A DNA stretch of 64,000 nucleotides, taken from the NCBI RefSeq assembly GCF_001591625.1, contig NZ_BCVG01000008.1, positions 1 to 64,000 on the forward strand, written 5' to 3'. The DNA comes from Metabacillus fastidiosus NBRC 101226 (GTDB lineage: Bacteria; Bacillota; Bacilli; Bacillales; Bacillaceae). Of the stretch, positions 16,344-25,684 are shown in pieces; the stretch's first letter is position 1; the number at the start of each line of letters is the position of its first letter. Below the pieces are notes generated by a model. That model was not told the origin of the DNA. It saw only the letters and a list, made by a program, of their open reading frames with translations, and made no database searches. The translations under genes and the position numbers were made by a program.

Positions 16344-19300
16344 TGCCAAAACGCCAAGATATCGAGAAAATTTTAGTAATTGGATCAGGTCCAATTGTTA
16401 TCGGTCAAGCAGCAGAATTTGATTATGCGGGTACACAAGCATGTTTAGCATTAAAGGAAGAGGGATATGAAGTTATTTTAGTAAATTCAAATCCAGCAAC
16501 AATTATGACGGATCCAGAAATTGCTGATAAGGTCTATATCGAGCCGTTAACAGTAGAGTTTTTAAGTAATATTATTCGTAAAGAACGTCCCAATGCACTT
16601 CTTCCAACATTAGGTGGTCAAACAGGTTTAAATATGGCAGTCGAGCTTCATGAATCAGGTGTTTTAGAAGAATGTGGAGTAGAAATTCTAGGTACAAAGC
16701 TATCAGCTATTAAGAAGGCAGAGGACCGTGATCTGTTTAGAACATTAATGAACGAGTTAAATGAACCTGTACCAAAAAGTGAAATTATTCATAACCTACA
16801 AGAAGCGTATGATTTTGTAGCTCAAATTGGCTATCCTGTCATTGTAAGACCAGCCTATACATTAGGTGGAACTGGCGGGGGAATCTGCAACAATGAGGAA
16901 GAACTTATTGAGATTGTTAAAAGTGGATTAAAACACAGTCCAGTAACTCAATGTTTATTAGAAAAAAGCATTGCAGGCTTTAAAGAAATTGAATATGAAG
17001 TAATGCGTGATTCTAATGACCATGCCATTGTTGTGTGCAACATGGAAAATATCGATCCAGTAGGAATACATACTGGGGATTCAATTGTTGTTGCACCAAG
17101 TCAAACATTGAGCGATCGTGAATATCAATTATTGAGAAATGTTTCATTGAAAATCATTCGCGCACTGAAAATTGAAGGTGGATGTAACGTCCAGCTAGCT
17201 CTTGACCCTTATAGCTTCCAATATTATATTATCGAAGTAAACCCAAGGGTAAGTCGTTCTTCAGCTCTTGCGTCAAAAGCTACTGGTTATCCGATTGCAA
17301 AATTAGCTGCAAAAATTGCAGTGGGTTTAACACTTGATGAAATGTTAAATCCTGTTACTGGACGGACTTATGCTTGTTTTGAACCAGCACTAGACTACAT
17401 TGTTACTAAAATTCCTCGCTGGCCATTTGATAAGTTTGAATCTGCAAATCGTAGATTAGGAACGCAGATGAAAGCTACTGGTGAAGTAATGGCAATCGGA
17501 CGTACATTTGAAGAATCAATCCTTAAAGCCGTTCGCTCATTAGAAATTGATGTTTATCATTTAGATTTAAAAGATGCAGTTAAATTTGATGATGATTTAA
17601 TCGAAAAACGAATCCGCAATGCTGAAGATGAACGTCTATTTTATTTAGCTGAAGCGATTCGAAGAGGTGTATCCATTCAGACAATTCATGAATGGAGTAA
17701 AATTGATTTATTTTTCCTTGTGAAATTTGAGAATATTATTAAATTCGAACAAAAATTAGTAGAGAATCGTTATGACCTGCAAAGCTTGTATGAAGCAAAA
17801 GAATTAGGTTTTTCTGACTTGGTGATCGCAAAAATTTGGAATACTACCAAATTAGAAATATATGAAATGCGTAAACAAGCAGGTATCATCCCTGTCTATA
17901 AGATGGTTGATACTTGTGCAGCAGAATTTGAATCAGCAACACCCTACTATTATGGAACATATGAAGATGAAAATGAGTCAATTGTGACATCAAAAGAAAG
18001 TGTAGTTGTACTAGGTTCAGGTCCAATCCGAATTGGGCAAGGGATTGAATTTGACTATGCAACAGTTCATTCAGTGTGGGCAATAAAAGAGGCTGGATAT
18101 GAAGCGATCATTGTCAATAATAACCCTGAGACAGTATCAACAGACTTTAGTATTTCAGATAAATTATACTTTGAACCATTAACGATTGAAGATGTTATGC
18201 ACATTATTGATTTGGAAAAACCTAAGGGAGTCGTCGTTCAGTTTGGCGGTCAAACAGCGATTAATCTTGCTTGTGAATTAGAAGCACATGGAGTGAAGAT
18301 TTTAGGAACTTCACTTGAAGATCTCGATCGTGCCGAAAATCGTAATAAATTTGAACATACGTTACAAACACTTGAAATTCCACAGCCATTAGGGAAAACG
18401 GCAACTTCTGTAGAGGAAGCCTTAAAAATAACTACAAATATTGGTTATCCAGTATTAGTAAGACCTTCTTATGTCCTAGGTGGTCGGGCAATGGAAATTG
18501 TTTATCAAGAAAGTGAACTTCTTCACTACATGGAGAATGCAGTAAAAATAAATCCACAGCATCCGGTTTTGATCGACAAATATTTAACAGGTAAAGAGAT
18601 TGAGGTTGATGCTATCTCTGATGGAGAAACAGTATTAATACCTGGAATAATGGAACATATTGAACGTGCTGGTGTTCACTCTGGGGATTCAATTGCTGTT
18701 TATCCACCACAATCATTGACTGCAGAAATTAAGCAGAAAATTGTTGATCACACAATTAAAATAGCAAGAGGATTAAATATTATTGGTCATTTAAATATTC
18801 AATTCGTTATTTCAAAAGAAGAAGTGTATGTTTTAGAAGTAAATCCAAGATCAAGCCGTACAGTTCCATTTTTAAGTAAAATTACAGATATCCCTATGGC
18901 TAAGCTGGCTACAAAAGTCATCTTAGGTAACAAGCTGCCACAATTAGGATTTAAAACGGGATTACATCCTGAAAGCAAGGGTGTGTATGTTAAAGCACCG
19001 GTATTCTCCTTTGCAAAACTACGTCGCGTAGACATTACATTAGGACCTGAAATGAAATCGACAGGTGAAGTTATGGGGAAAGATATTACATTAGAAAAGG
19101 CCCTATATAAAGCGCTAGTTGCATCTGGTATCAATATTCAAAATCATGGTTCCGTCCTCTTAACAGTTGCTGATAAAGATAAAGAAGAAGGAGTGGAAAT
19201 CGCGAGAAGATTCCATCAAATCGGCTACCGTATTTTAGCAACGAGCGGTACAGCTGAATTTTTAGGTGAAAAAGGAATACCAACGAAAATCGTTAATAAA

Positions 19301-19543
19301 ATTGGCACGGATGAGCCAAACATACTTGAAGTAATTCGAAAAGGTGAAACGCAATTTGTAATCAATACACTAACAAAAGGTAAGCAGCCTGAAAGAGATG
19401 GATTTAAAATTCGTCGTGAGTCTGTAGAGAACGGAATTCCTTGTTTAACATCACTTGATACAGCAACAGCAATATTAAGAGTGTTAGAGTCAATGACGTT
19501 TTCAATTGAAACGATGACTAAACAAAGTCAACTTCTTAAGTGA
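16343..19543 (+). CDS. pyrAB: Carbamoyl phosphate synthase large subunit, pyrimidine type
   Basis: A 1066-residue synthase that makes carbamoyl phosphate from bicarbonate, ammonia and two ATP. Two homologous ATP-grasp halves are evident: each begins with a GSGPIxIGQ motif (residues about 14 and 555) and includes RPxYxLGG and EVNPRxSR motifs. An oligomerisation segment lies between them and a C-terminal allosteric MGS-like domain ([14 protein letters not shown]) ends the protein. The length and the near-identity I recall to Bacillus PyrAB make it the pyrimidine enzyme and not the shorter arginine-specific CarB. It overlaps pyrAA by one base and is followed by a terminator at 19599. No further pyr genes follow, unlike a normal pyr operon. 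Confidence 0.95.
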   Translation: MPKRQDIEKILVIGSGPIVIGQAAEFDYAGTQACLALKEEGYEVILVNSNPATIMTDPEIADKVYIEPLTVEFLSNIIRKERPNALLPTLGGQTGLNMAVELHESGVLEECGVEILGTKLSAIKKAEDRDLFRTLMNELNEPVPKSEIIHNLQEAYDFVAQIGYPVIVRPAYTLGGTGGGICNNEEELIEIVKSGLKHSPVTQCLLEKSIAGFKEIEYEVMRDSNDHAIVVCNMENIDPVGIHTGDSIVVAPSQTLSDREYQLLRNVSLKIIRALKIEGGCNVQLALDPYSFQYYIIEVNPRVSRSSALASKATGYPIAKLAAKIAVGLTLDEMLNPVTGRTYACFEPALDYIVTKIPRWPFDKFESANRRLGTQMKATGEVMAIGRTFEESILKAVRSLEIDVYHLDLKDAVKFDDDLIEKRIRNAEDERLFYLAEAIRRGVSIQTIHEWSKIDLFFLVKFENIIKFEQKLVENRYDLQSLYEAKELGFSDLVIAKIWNTTKLEIYEMRKQAGIIPVYKMVDTCAAEFESATPYYYGTYEDENESIVTSKESVVVLGSGPIRIGQGIEFDYATVHSVWAIKEAGYEAIIVNNNPETVSTDFSISDKLYFEPLTIEDVMHIIDLEKPKGVVVQFGGQTAINLACELEAHGVKILGTSLEDLDRAENRNKFEHTLQTLEIPQPLGKTATSVEEALKITTNIGYPVLVRPSYVLGGRAMEIVYQESELLHYMENAVKINPQHPVLIDKYLTGKEIEVDAISDGETVLIPGIMEHIERAGVHSGDSIAVYPPQSLTAEIKQKIVDHTIKIARGLNIIGHLNIQFVISKEEVYVLEVNPRSSRTVPFLSKITDIPMAKLATKVILGNKLPQLGFKTGLHPESKGVYVKAPVFSFAKLRRVDITLGPEMKSTGEVMGKDITLEKALYKALVASGINIQNHGSVLLTVADKDKEEGVEIARRFHQIGYRILATSGTAEFLGEKGIPTKIVNKIGTDEPNILEVIRKGETQFVINTLTKGKQPERDGFKIRRESVENGIPCLTSLDTATAILRVLESMTFSIETMTKQSQLLK

Positions 19544-19555
19544 GTTTAGTCTAGA

Positions 19556-19590
19556 TTTGAAATAAAGTCGTACCGTTTATAAAAAGGTTG
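19556..19590 (+). repeat. 35-bp dispersed repeat, copy 1
   Basis: The segment starting TTTGAAATAAAGTC and ending GTTTATAAAAAGGTTG recurs at 24904-24938 with about 30 of 35 positions identical. It lies right after the pyrAB stop. No gene is encoded. The rest of the gap to 19865 contains the pyrAB terminator and AT-rich sequence only. Confidence 0.6.
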
Positions 19591-19598
19591 CACTGTTT

Positions 19599-19636
19599 TA
19601 CCCCTTTGGATATGGCTTATCTAAAGGGGTGTTTTT
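19599..19636 (+). terminator. pyrAB terminator
   Basis: ACCCCTTTGGATA (19600-19612) pairs with TATCTAAAGGGGT (19618-19630) and is followed by GTTTTT. Strong intrinsic terminator closing the pyrAA-pyrAB unit. Confidence 0.9.
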
Positions 19637-19865
19637 ATGGTAAAAAGGAAAAGAACGTCTGAATTGAAATATCGATTAAGAACTGTTGAGTGATAATAAG
19701 TTATTTCATTAAAGGACGCTGTTAAGTAACAAAAAAGTTGTTTAATAGAATGACTCGCATTTATTAAACAATCGATGCAGATTGTTTAATAATGGCTAAT
19801 GAATAAAGAGCAGATAGTTGTGACATTTCATATATAATAAAGGGTGAAATACATATTAGGGGAAA

Positions 19866-20657
19866 GTGAGTGAAGAAATGCCTAAAGTCAAAATAAATAA
19901 TGTAGAATTGTATTATGAAGTAAAAGGTTCTGGTAATGCAATTGTTTTTACACATGGTGCTTCATGGGATCATCGACAATGGAAACCACAGATTGATGAA
20001 TTAGCTAAACAATACAAAACCATTACGTGGGATGTACGTGGACATGGTCAATCTTCATTACCAAAAGGTAAAGTGGACTCTGAGGACTTTAGCAAAGATT
20101 TAATTGGATTATTAGCCCATTTAAATGTAAAACAGGCTCATCTTTGCGGCTTATCAATGGGAGGGCATATCTCTCTTCAAACAGCAATTAGGCACCCGGA
20201 ATTTGTAAAATCACTTATATTAATTGGTACGCCTTTTACTAATACATACAATTGGTTTGAGAAGGTATTTGTTCCCATAAATCGATGGTCAAGCATTTTT
20301 ATACCTATGAGGGTAATGGCAATAATTCAGGCAAGAATGCTCTCTAAGTTCAATAGCAAAAACAAACAATATATCAAAGAATCGGTTACCTCAATACCTT
20401 TAAACCATTGGATACGTATATGGAATTCAGTTTCCACAATGGAAAGTGGGAATGATTTACATGAAATAAGTTGCCCCACCTTAATACTTCAGGGTGATCA
20501 TGACACAATGACAGAAAGACAACAACAAGAAATGGCTAAACGTATTCCCCTATCCAAATTGGTTTATATAAAGAACGCCCATCATGCTACAAACCTTGAT
20601 AACCCAACCCAAGTTAACAATGAGATTATTAATCACTTATCAGAAATAGAAGCATAA
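19866..20657 (+). CDS. Alpha/beta-fold hydrolase
   Basis: A 263-residue alpha/beta hydrolase of the esterase/epoxide-hydrolase-like group. The oxyanion region is VFTHGASWDHRQW, the nucleophile elbow is CGLSMGGH (Ser about 100), the acid is in LQGDHDTMT, and the catalytic His is in IKNAHHATNLDNP. It has no signal peptide, so it should be cytoplasmic. The GTG at 19866 follows TTAGGGGAAA closely; ATG 19878 is an alternative four codons in. It appears to be monocistronic. The substrate cannot be predicted from sequence. Confidence 0.9.
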   Translation: MSEEMPKVKINNVELYYEVKGSGNAIVFTHGASWDHRQWKPQIDELAKQYKTITWDVRGHGQSSLPKGKVDSEDFSKDLIGLLAHLNVKQAHLCGLSMGGHISLQTAIRHPEFVKSLILIGTPFTNTYNWFEKVFVPINRWSSIFIPMRVMAIIQARMLSKFNSKNKQYIKESVTSIPLNHWIRIWNSVSTMESGNDLHEISCPTLILQGDHDTMTERQQQEMAKRIPLSKLVYIKNAHHATNLDNPTQVNNEIINHLSEIEA

Positions 20658-21038
20658 CTCCAATAAATGCTGCTTACAATCTTCTTCCATTGTTAGATAG
20701 CGGAAGAGGGTCTTTAAAGCCGCTATTTTTTGATTAATCGCATCTTTCTCTCTAACATAAGCGAGAAGAGTAGAGGGGGATGATTTCATAAGTTTAAAAT
20801 CCATATATTCTTCTATATAAAAAAGTATTTCCTTAATGAACTCTGTATTGTTAGATAAATTAAGCTGTCCCTATGTTATGTCAACTATTTCAGATCGGCG
20901 CATACCAGTCGTAGCAAGTAGCTTAAACATGACATTATTCCTTTTAGGAAGCCGACCTGTATCACTATCAAGAAACTTGAATAACTGCTGTAACTCAGGC
21001 AGGGTCATATAAACGGGGAGTTTGTTATTAATATGCAT
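20640..21038 (-). pseudogene. Tyrosine recombinase (XerC/D-like) relic
   Basis: A 133-codon minus-strand frame begins MHINNKLPVYMTLPELQQLF, then FKLLATTGMRRSEIVDIT, stop, GQLNLSNNT. This is the start of the catalytic domain of a XerC/D-type integrase, including the first catalytic Arg in TGMRRSEI. The stop TAG at 20871-20873 replaces the expected Trp. After that the text switches to what looks like an N-terminal core-binding domain (SPSTLLAYVREKDAINQKIA), so the pieces are in scrambled order. It is clearly non-functional. A hairpin with a T-run at 20697-20731 overlaps and may terminate the hydrolase gene on the other strand. Confidence 0.75.
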
Positions 21039-21344
21039 GAACTAAATTGTCCAATTTTCTAAGTTTATATTGGATTATATTTCCTAAAACTTATGTTGAA
21101 AAATCTATTAGGACTTTGATCAAATCATTTCTTTATAAAAGAGCCTTCCTATCGAATTATTAAAGAAGACAAGGGTTGACTCGACAACTCTATACCCAAT
21201 AGAAAATGCTCTAAAACGGTTTGATGAGTTAGTGGAAGAGTTTTCAAAATTTTAATTCAATGTAGGATTTGCACATAAGTTCTTATGATTGCAAAGAAAA
21301 AACAAAAGAGAGGTAAATAATTTCTAAACCTCTCTTTAATTTCC
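21039..21344. other. Intergenic region with a short protein-like relic and GH18 terminator
   Basis: A plus-strand frame at about 21172-21255 ends STTLYPIENALKRFDELVEE and FSKF before TAA. It reads like the C-terminus of some protein, but I cannot name it. AAAGAGAGGT (21305-21314) pairs with ACCTCTCTTT (21328-21337); on the minus strand it is followed by a T-rich run and probably terminates the GH18 gene. Confidence 0.45.
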
Positions 21345-22505
21345 TTACTTTAATACATAAATATTTAATTCTTCCATCTCTTCAGCAATTACACCACTCA
21401 AACTATGTTGACCTTCTGCATCATGTCCAAGCTCCCATAACATCATTCCACCAAAACCATTGTCAAGTGCAAGCTTCGTTTTCTTTTGAACAGTTTTTTC
21501 ACCGTTATAATGATATGTTGTTTCATTCATGTTGACAGTATCGCGTCCTGCATTTTTTGGATTTCTTTCAATGATTGCCGCATACGAGACTTGCTTAATG
21601 TCTTTATTTTCTGGTTGTGCATAAAAGGGAATTCCTAAAACAAGTTTTTCTTTTGAAATATTGTGGTTTTCAAACAAGTTTGTCCAATAGTTTACAATAT
21701 TTTTAGTATATGAATAAGGTGACAAATTAGCTGCATTATATCCACCATCCCATTGACCGTCATAAGCCATAATATTTACGTGGTCAACATAATTAAACAT
21801 AGATGGATCATAAACTACATTATTAATTTCTGTACCTGTGACACTATGAACTTTTGCATTTACTGCTATCGACAATTCTTTATTCCTGTTGTGAAGCTTC
21901 TCATTTAAGCCTTTAATGAAGACATTTAGATTTAGAGCATCATTCTTTGAACGTGGATGTTCAAAATCTATATCTATGCCATCTAGATTTTCACGATTTG
22001 CAAAATTCACTAACTCACTAATAAGGTTATTACGAGAAGCAGGATCCGCAATTGCTTCTTTAAAATACATATACGATTCTCCGCCAGAAATGTGGTACCA
22101 ACCACCTACAGCTAACATTACTTTTGTGTTATGTTGATGTGCTTTTGAAACAATTGCTCGTAGGTTATTCAATGCAGATTCTCCATTTAATAAAATTTTC
22201 CCATCAACAGTTGGATGTGCAAAGGAGAAAATAATATGTGTTAAATTCGAATAATCAACCAGATTAGGATCACGAAAATCTTGAATATAGCCAATTAATT
22301 TTTTTGTTTGTTTTGTTTCCAATTTTGGTATTTGTTTATTGATAGGATTTTTTTCAGAAAATGGTGCAATATGCATTTTCACGTTCTCAGCCTTTTCTGT
22401 GTGTTCTTGTTCATTTTTAATAGTAGAAAATAATATTCCTGAATAAAAGCCACCCGTAAAAATAATAACCACAACTAATAAAAGGAGGAGACTTCGTTTT
22501 TTCAT
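21345..22505 (-). CDS. Membrane-anchored glycoside hydrolase family 18 protein
   Basis: A 386-residue protein with an N-terminal membrane anchor or signal (MKKRSLLLLLVVVIIFTGGF) and a GH18 (chitinase-like) TIM barrel. The catalytic signature DGIDIDFEHP (DxxDxDxE) is intact with the Glu proton donor. Other barrel motifs are IIFSFAHP, VMLAVGGW, HVNIMAYDG and GFGGMMLWELG. I chose the start at 22505 because AGAGAGGAATG precedes it; the longer frame to 22586 lacks a site. It has no LysM or chitin-binding domains, so it could act on chitin, peptidoglycan-derived or other GlcNAc polymers outside the cell. Monocistronic, with a terminator after 21345. Confidence 0.9.
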   Translation of the reverse strand: MKKRSLLLLLVVVIIFTGGFYSGILFSTIKNEQEHTEKAENVKMHIAPFSEKNPINKQIPKLETKQTKKLIGYIQDFRDPNLVDYSNLTHIIFSFAHPTVDGKILLNGESALNNLRAIVSKAHQHNTKVMLAVGGWYHISGGESYMYFKEAIADPASRNNLISELVNFANRENLDGIDIDFEHPRSKNDALNLNVFIKGLNEKLHNRNKELSIAVNAKVHSVTGTEINNVVYDPSMFNYVDHVNIMAYDGQWDGGYNAANLSPYSYTKNIVNYWTNLFENHNISKEKLVLGIPFYAQPENKDIKQVSYAAIIERNPKNAGRDTVNMNETTYHYNGEKTVQKKTKLALDNGFGGMMLWELGHDAEGQHSLSGVIAEEMEELNIYVLK

Positions 22506-22694
22506 AGATGCATTCCTCTCTAAAATTTTTGAATATAAAAATTGTAACAAATAAGTAGATATATAGGGGATGGTAATATCAAGCATATCGCATTCTAAAA
22601 GGGGGATGCATAGAATTCAAATATTGAATAGGGTGTATAAATTGCGGTATTTTATTTTGTAAGATGAGAACAACGTCTTACATATTTTCGCAAA

Positions 22695-22991
22695 ATGAAA
22701 CTGAATCTTTTCTATTTAAATCAATTTTTATTATACATTAGAAGCTTGCTTTGCATTTTCTATCAAGTTTCCAAACACCTTTCCATCTTTAGTTTAAACT
22801 TATATGATGCTTTAGGAAAAGGAGAACAGGTTTATATATCTTTAGATAAGGATGAAAATCCACCTGTTTATCGGGTATATCACTGTGTTAGTGAACAACC
22901 CGATGAAATTTTATCAGTAAAAAGATTAATTGCTAATTCTCTATCTGAGTTATTTAATAATGCGAAGGTAACCTTTCCTCTTCTTACTTAG
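22695..22991 (+). pseudogene. Likely C-terminal relic of a SUKH/SMI1-KNR4-like protein
   Basis: The frame is open for 98 codons, but the N-terminal 40 residues look like random hydrophobic text and no ribosome binding site precedes any start. From about codon 36 the text becomes protein-like: LYDALGKGEQVYISLDKDEN, then PPVYRVYHCVSEQPDEILSV. This resembles the end of SMI1/KNR4 (SUKH) domains, which are often immunity proteins. I treat it as a remnant. The family link is tentative. Confidence 0.35.
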
Positions 22992-23085
22992 GTGATGTCT
23001 GTCGATTGAAACTGAGCCGTTTTTTTCAAAAGTCGTATTTCTAAACAATAACGTATTGCCTATTTGATTAAACTTTATTTTAAAG

Positions 23086-23286
23086 CTAAAACTGTTCTTC
23101 TTTTGATTCTAGAAAAGCATCGACTGATTCATCCAATAATCTTTCCCGATTTGGGTCTTCATTGACATTTGTATCCACTTCCATTGTTTGTTTGAGTATT
23201 CCATATATATCATCTTCTTTATTTAATCGATTAACTTGATTTTTATGTAGGACTGGATTATGGCGATTATTTTTTTGATTTGGCAT
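23086..23286 (-). CDS. Small hydrophilic hypothetical protein, 66 residues
   Basis: A charged, soluble 66-residue protein with no Cys and no membrane segment. Its ATG at 23286 is preceded by AAAAGGAGATTAT on the minus strand, a strong site. The sequence ends in an acidic helix (ESVDAFLESKEEQF). I do not recognise a family. The clean frame and strong Shine-Dalgarno support a real gene. It stands alone, transcribed toward the GH18 gene. The 288 bases between it and the DinB gene contain no other ORF of note. Confidence 0.55.
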   Translation of the reverse strand: MPNQKNNRHNPVLHKNQVNRLNKEDDIYGILKQTMEVDTNVNEDPNRERLLDESVDAFLESKEEQF

Positions 23287-23574
23287 ATAATCTCCTTTTG
23301 AAACAGATATTTTATATTAGTATGAACAATTGATTCAAAATAAAATCTAATATTACATTTAGGGATAGAATCAGGAAAATGCGGATTTACAATGCTAAGA
23401 TAGAGTTGTTCCACAATTGGGCCGGATTACTGAATAGGGTTTTGCAAGAATAGCAAAATATCCTTTGATTAATAAGCCTTTGAGAGAAGCGGATGGTTAA
23501 CTGAACATGATATAATGAATTCGAAAGGTTTGTTTTAAAAAATGAAGGATTTGCTAATTTAAGGAGGGAATAGA

Positions 23575-24072
23575 ATGTTTACATCAGTAAATGATTTCTT
23601 AAACGAATGGAAACAAGAAGCAGCTGTTACCCAAAAAGTGCTGGATGTACTGACAGATGAATCATTGAATCAGGAGGTTTTTCCAGGGTTATACAGCATT
23701 GGAAGCCTGGCTTGGCACATTACTGGAGCAACTTACTACTTTCCTTCACAGGTTGGATTAAAATTTGAGATTCCTGATCTTCAAAAAGAGGCACCGAAAT
23801 CAGCTGCTGAAATCACTGAGACATACAAAACAGTAAGTCAACGGTTAACACAAGCTTTTTCTGAACAGGTTTCAGATGAAAAAATGACCGAAATGGTAAA
23901 TTTATTTGGAAGGGACATGCAGGTTCAGGCTGTTTTCCGTCTGCTCATTCAGCATCAGGCTCATCATCGCGGACAATTGACTGTCCTTATGAGACAAGCA
24001 GATTTGAAAGTTCCTGGCGTATATGGTCCTAGCAAAGAAGAATGGGAAGCAATGAATGCTCAAAAGAGCTGA
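23575..24072 (+). CDS. DinB-family protein
   Basis: A 165-residue four-helix-bundle protein of the DinB/YfiT-like superfamily. The metal-binding histidines fit the family pattern: His48 in SLAWHITGA and the pair in IQHQAHHRGQLTVLM near residue 126-131. Members bind a divalent metal, and some act as thiol transferases (bacillithiol-type), but the specific activity is unknown. The ATG follows TAAGGAGGGAATAG. A terminator follows immediately, so it is a single-gene unit. A second, different DinB-like gene lies at 48784-49299. Confidence 0.88.
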   Translation: MFTSVNDFLNEWKQEAAVTQKVLDVLTDESLNQEVFPGLYSIGSLAWHITGATYYFPSQVGLKFEIPDLQKEAPKSAAEITETYKTVSQRLTQAFSEQVSDEKMTEMVNLFGRDMQVQAVFRLLIQHQAHHRGQLTVLMRQADLKVPGVYGPSKEEWEAMNAQKS

Positions 24073-24084
24073 TATTGTCATAAT

Positions 24085-24116
24085 AAAAAAAGCCGGCGTC
24101 TGCCGGTTTTTTTTAT
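24085..24116 (+). terminator. DinB gene terminator
   Basis: AAAAAAGCCGGC pairs with GCCGGTTTTTT around a short GTCT loop (24085-24112), followed by more T. Strong intrinsic terminator. Confidence 0.9.
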
Positions 24117-24139
24117 TATATTTGTAGAATGAAGTTTGT

Positions 24140-24235
24140 TTAATTATCGATCTCCTTTTTTAATTCTTCTAATGTTGAATTAGTGTAAATCGACATTGTA
24201 TTTAAAGAGCTATGTTCCAGTTGTGCTTGTATCAT
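24140..24235 (-). pseudogene. C-terminal relic of a tyrosine recombinase
   Basis: The minus strand reads QAQLEHSSLNTMSIYTNSTL and EELKKEIDN before TAA (24140-24142). This matches the end of XerC/D-type integrases, where LGHSS...T.IYTHVS...EL is conserved and Tyr is the nucleophile. Only about 32 codons remain. Together with the relic at 20640-21038 it shows that a recombinase gene once lay in this region. Confidence 0.75.
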
Positions 24236-24349
24236 ATGTAGAAGATTAGTAATTAGCCTTTATTTTATATTCTGAAAAACACTTATACATAAATTTTTGT
24301 TATTACCTAGTTTTCAAAAATCATCTACATATCCTGTATAGATTTAATG

Positions 24350-24732
24350 GTTTCCAAAATCCAGGAAGTTTATCAATGGAGTACCATCAATACTAATTAA
24401 AGATGGAAAGATGATGTTAGAAGAGCTAAGAAAAGCTAAGAAAAGCCAGATTAACGACAGATGAGATTGAAGGTGCACTTCGCCAACAAAAAATAGGAAG
24501 TGTCCAAGATATTGAATTAGCAATATTAGAGCCCAATGGTAAAATATCGACTATCTTGAAGCCAAATAAAGCACCTTCAACCAAAGAAGATATTCAAAAA
24601 ATTTTGGATATCTTAGCTGGAAATGGTATTCGTCCTTCATCACAAAATCAGTCTGAAGCGAAAACGCCGCCATTATTTCAAGAAGCTTATGACGAGGCAG
24701 ACATAGTGGACTATAAACCTCAGCCCCATTAA
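24350..24732 (+). pseudogene. DUF421 (YetF-like) membrane protein relic with frameshift
   Basis: The 3' part of a DUF421 gene. The first frame reads SRKFINGVPSILIKDGKMM and LEELRKA, and a second frame continues RLTTDEIEGALRQQKIGSVQ, DIELAILEPNGKISTILKP to TAA 24730-24732. The switch is explained by an exact 10-base tandem duplication, AGCTAAGAAA, at 24424-24433 and 24434-24443; removing one copy restores the frame. The N-terminal membrane segments are missing upstream. The minus-strand frame overlapping it is a shadow. Confidence 0.8.
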
Positions 24733-25140
24733 ATAGGCTGTCTTTTTTGTCATCAGTACAACAATATTGCACAATACATAAGCGTTGCTCTTTAACTAAC
24801 GGATGCTTTAGCTGAATAAGAATTAAACAACTTTAAAGAACTTTTCTACATTTTATTGTAGAAAGGTTCTTATATTATTATATCAAAATTAAATAACTGT
24901 AGGTTTGAAATAAAGTCACGCTGTTTATAAAAAGTTTGATCAAACATTCAGTATTGCTGGATTTTTTGTTCTATAATCGTGTCATATCCTTGAATAACAG
25001 GTTGGATTGTATAGAGAAGAGATTGTGAAGAAATGTACTTAAAGCTAACAGTGTAGGTTAGTGCGATAAACAACCCTCCATTTATTTCCTTAATAAACAA
25101 ACAAATTGAGAAGATAATAGTTTTCAGGAGGTGATAAAAC
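24733..25140. other. Intergenic region with repeat-derived sequence and hairpin
   Basis: At 24792-24832 the text TTTAACTAACGGATGCTTTA resembles the 5' arm of the repeats found at 29161 and 29637. A hairpin (AAGAACTTTTCTAC with GTAGAAAGGTTCTT, 24836-24871) follows. 24904-24938 repeats the segment at 19556. A minus-strand frame below 25135 reads ALTYTVSFKYISSQSLLYTI and might be a gene remnant, but it has no start or family. Confidence 0.4.
24904..24938 (+). repeat. 35-bp dispersed repeat, copy 2
   Basis: Matches 19556-19590 at about 30 of 35 positions, with the shared ends TTTGAAATAAAGTC and GTTTATAAAAAG. Function unknown. Confidence 0.6.
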
Positions 25141-25314
25141 ATGAACAATAAAAAAGAAGTTACAAATATAGAGAACCTCGGACAAAATTCTTCCCTTGAT
25201 GGAGACGATGGATTCGGCGGGGAATATAGTCGAGAAGGGGAGACAGCTTGTATTGGTGAAGGCACGTGTGTAAGAAAACCCACAAGTCTATATTTTCCAT
25301 CCGATAATAGTTAA
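25141..25314 (+). CDS. Small 57-residue protein with a two-cysteine C-terminal segment
   Basis: A short gene with a near-perfect ribosome binding site, CAGGAGGTGATAAAAC, right before ATG 25141. The product has a polar, acidic N-terminal part rich in Gly/Asp (SLDGDDGFGGEYSREGE) and a C-terminal segment TACIGEGTCVRKPTSLYF with two Cys seven residues apart. This leader-plus-core shape recalls secreted or modified peptides, but no modification enzyme, transporter or signal peptide is nearby, so a small sporulation or stress protein is equally possible. A strong terminator follows at 25341. The call that it is a real gene is firm; the function is unknown. Confidence 0.7.
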   Translation: MNNKKEVTNIENLGQNSSLDGDDGFGGEYSREGETACIGEGTCVRKPTSLYFPSDNS

Positions 25315-25340
25315 ATAAAAAAAGAATAACCCTTAGTTTG

Positions 25341-25386
25341 AAAAAGGCTTCACAAAAGCTCATTGAACTTTTGTGAGGCTTTTAGG
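25341..25386 (+). terminator. Terminator of the 57-residue protein gene
   Basis: AAAAAGGCTTCACAAAAG (25341-25358) pairs with CTTTTGTGAGGCTTTT (25368-25383). Strong stem with T-rich tail. Confidence 0.85.
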
Positions 25387-25684
25387 TTTTTAAGATTTAA
25401 GGAGACAGCTTCGTAAATTGTAAATATACCTCTTAATTAATATCCTCGTTGTACCATTCACCAAGTATTGTGAATGCTGATGGTTCTAAAATTGAAAAAG
25501 GACAAGAACTTAGATTTGAATTCCTAAAAGAAGATTTTAAACCCGGCTCTAAGTAATAGTATTTTGGATTCTGGATTAATAGTATGTAGACAAACAATGT
25601 GGAAATGCTGGAATCGTTAGCAAAAAGTTAGGCGGCAATAATTATTTCTTAGTTACAGACTTAAGTACTCTCAATAATTTATTC
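25387..25684. other. Region of protein-like relics without an intact gene
   Basis: A plus frame around 25450-25555 reads NADGSKIEKGQELRFEFLKE and DFKPGSK before TAA, like the tail of a secreted or Ig-like protein. Another frame near 25600-25680 reads GIVSKKLGGNNYFLVTDLS. Neither has a start or recognisable family. I take these as remnants. Confidence 0.3.

Noticed and set aside
24948-25283. Open 111-codon minus-strand frame over the 57-residue gene
   Set aside because: Its N-terminal part is the antisense of a gene with a perfect ribosome binding site. Only the last 40 residues look protein-like, and no start serves them.
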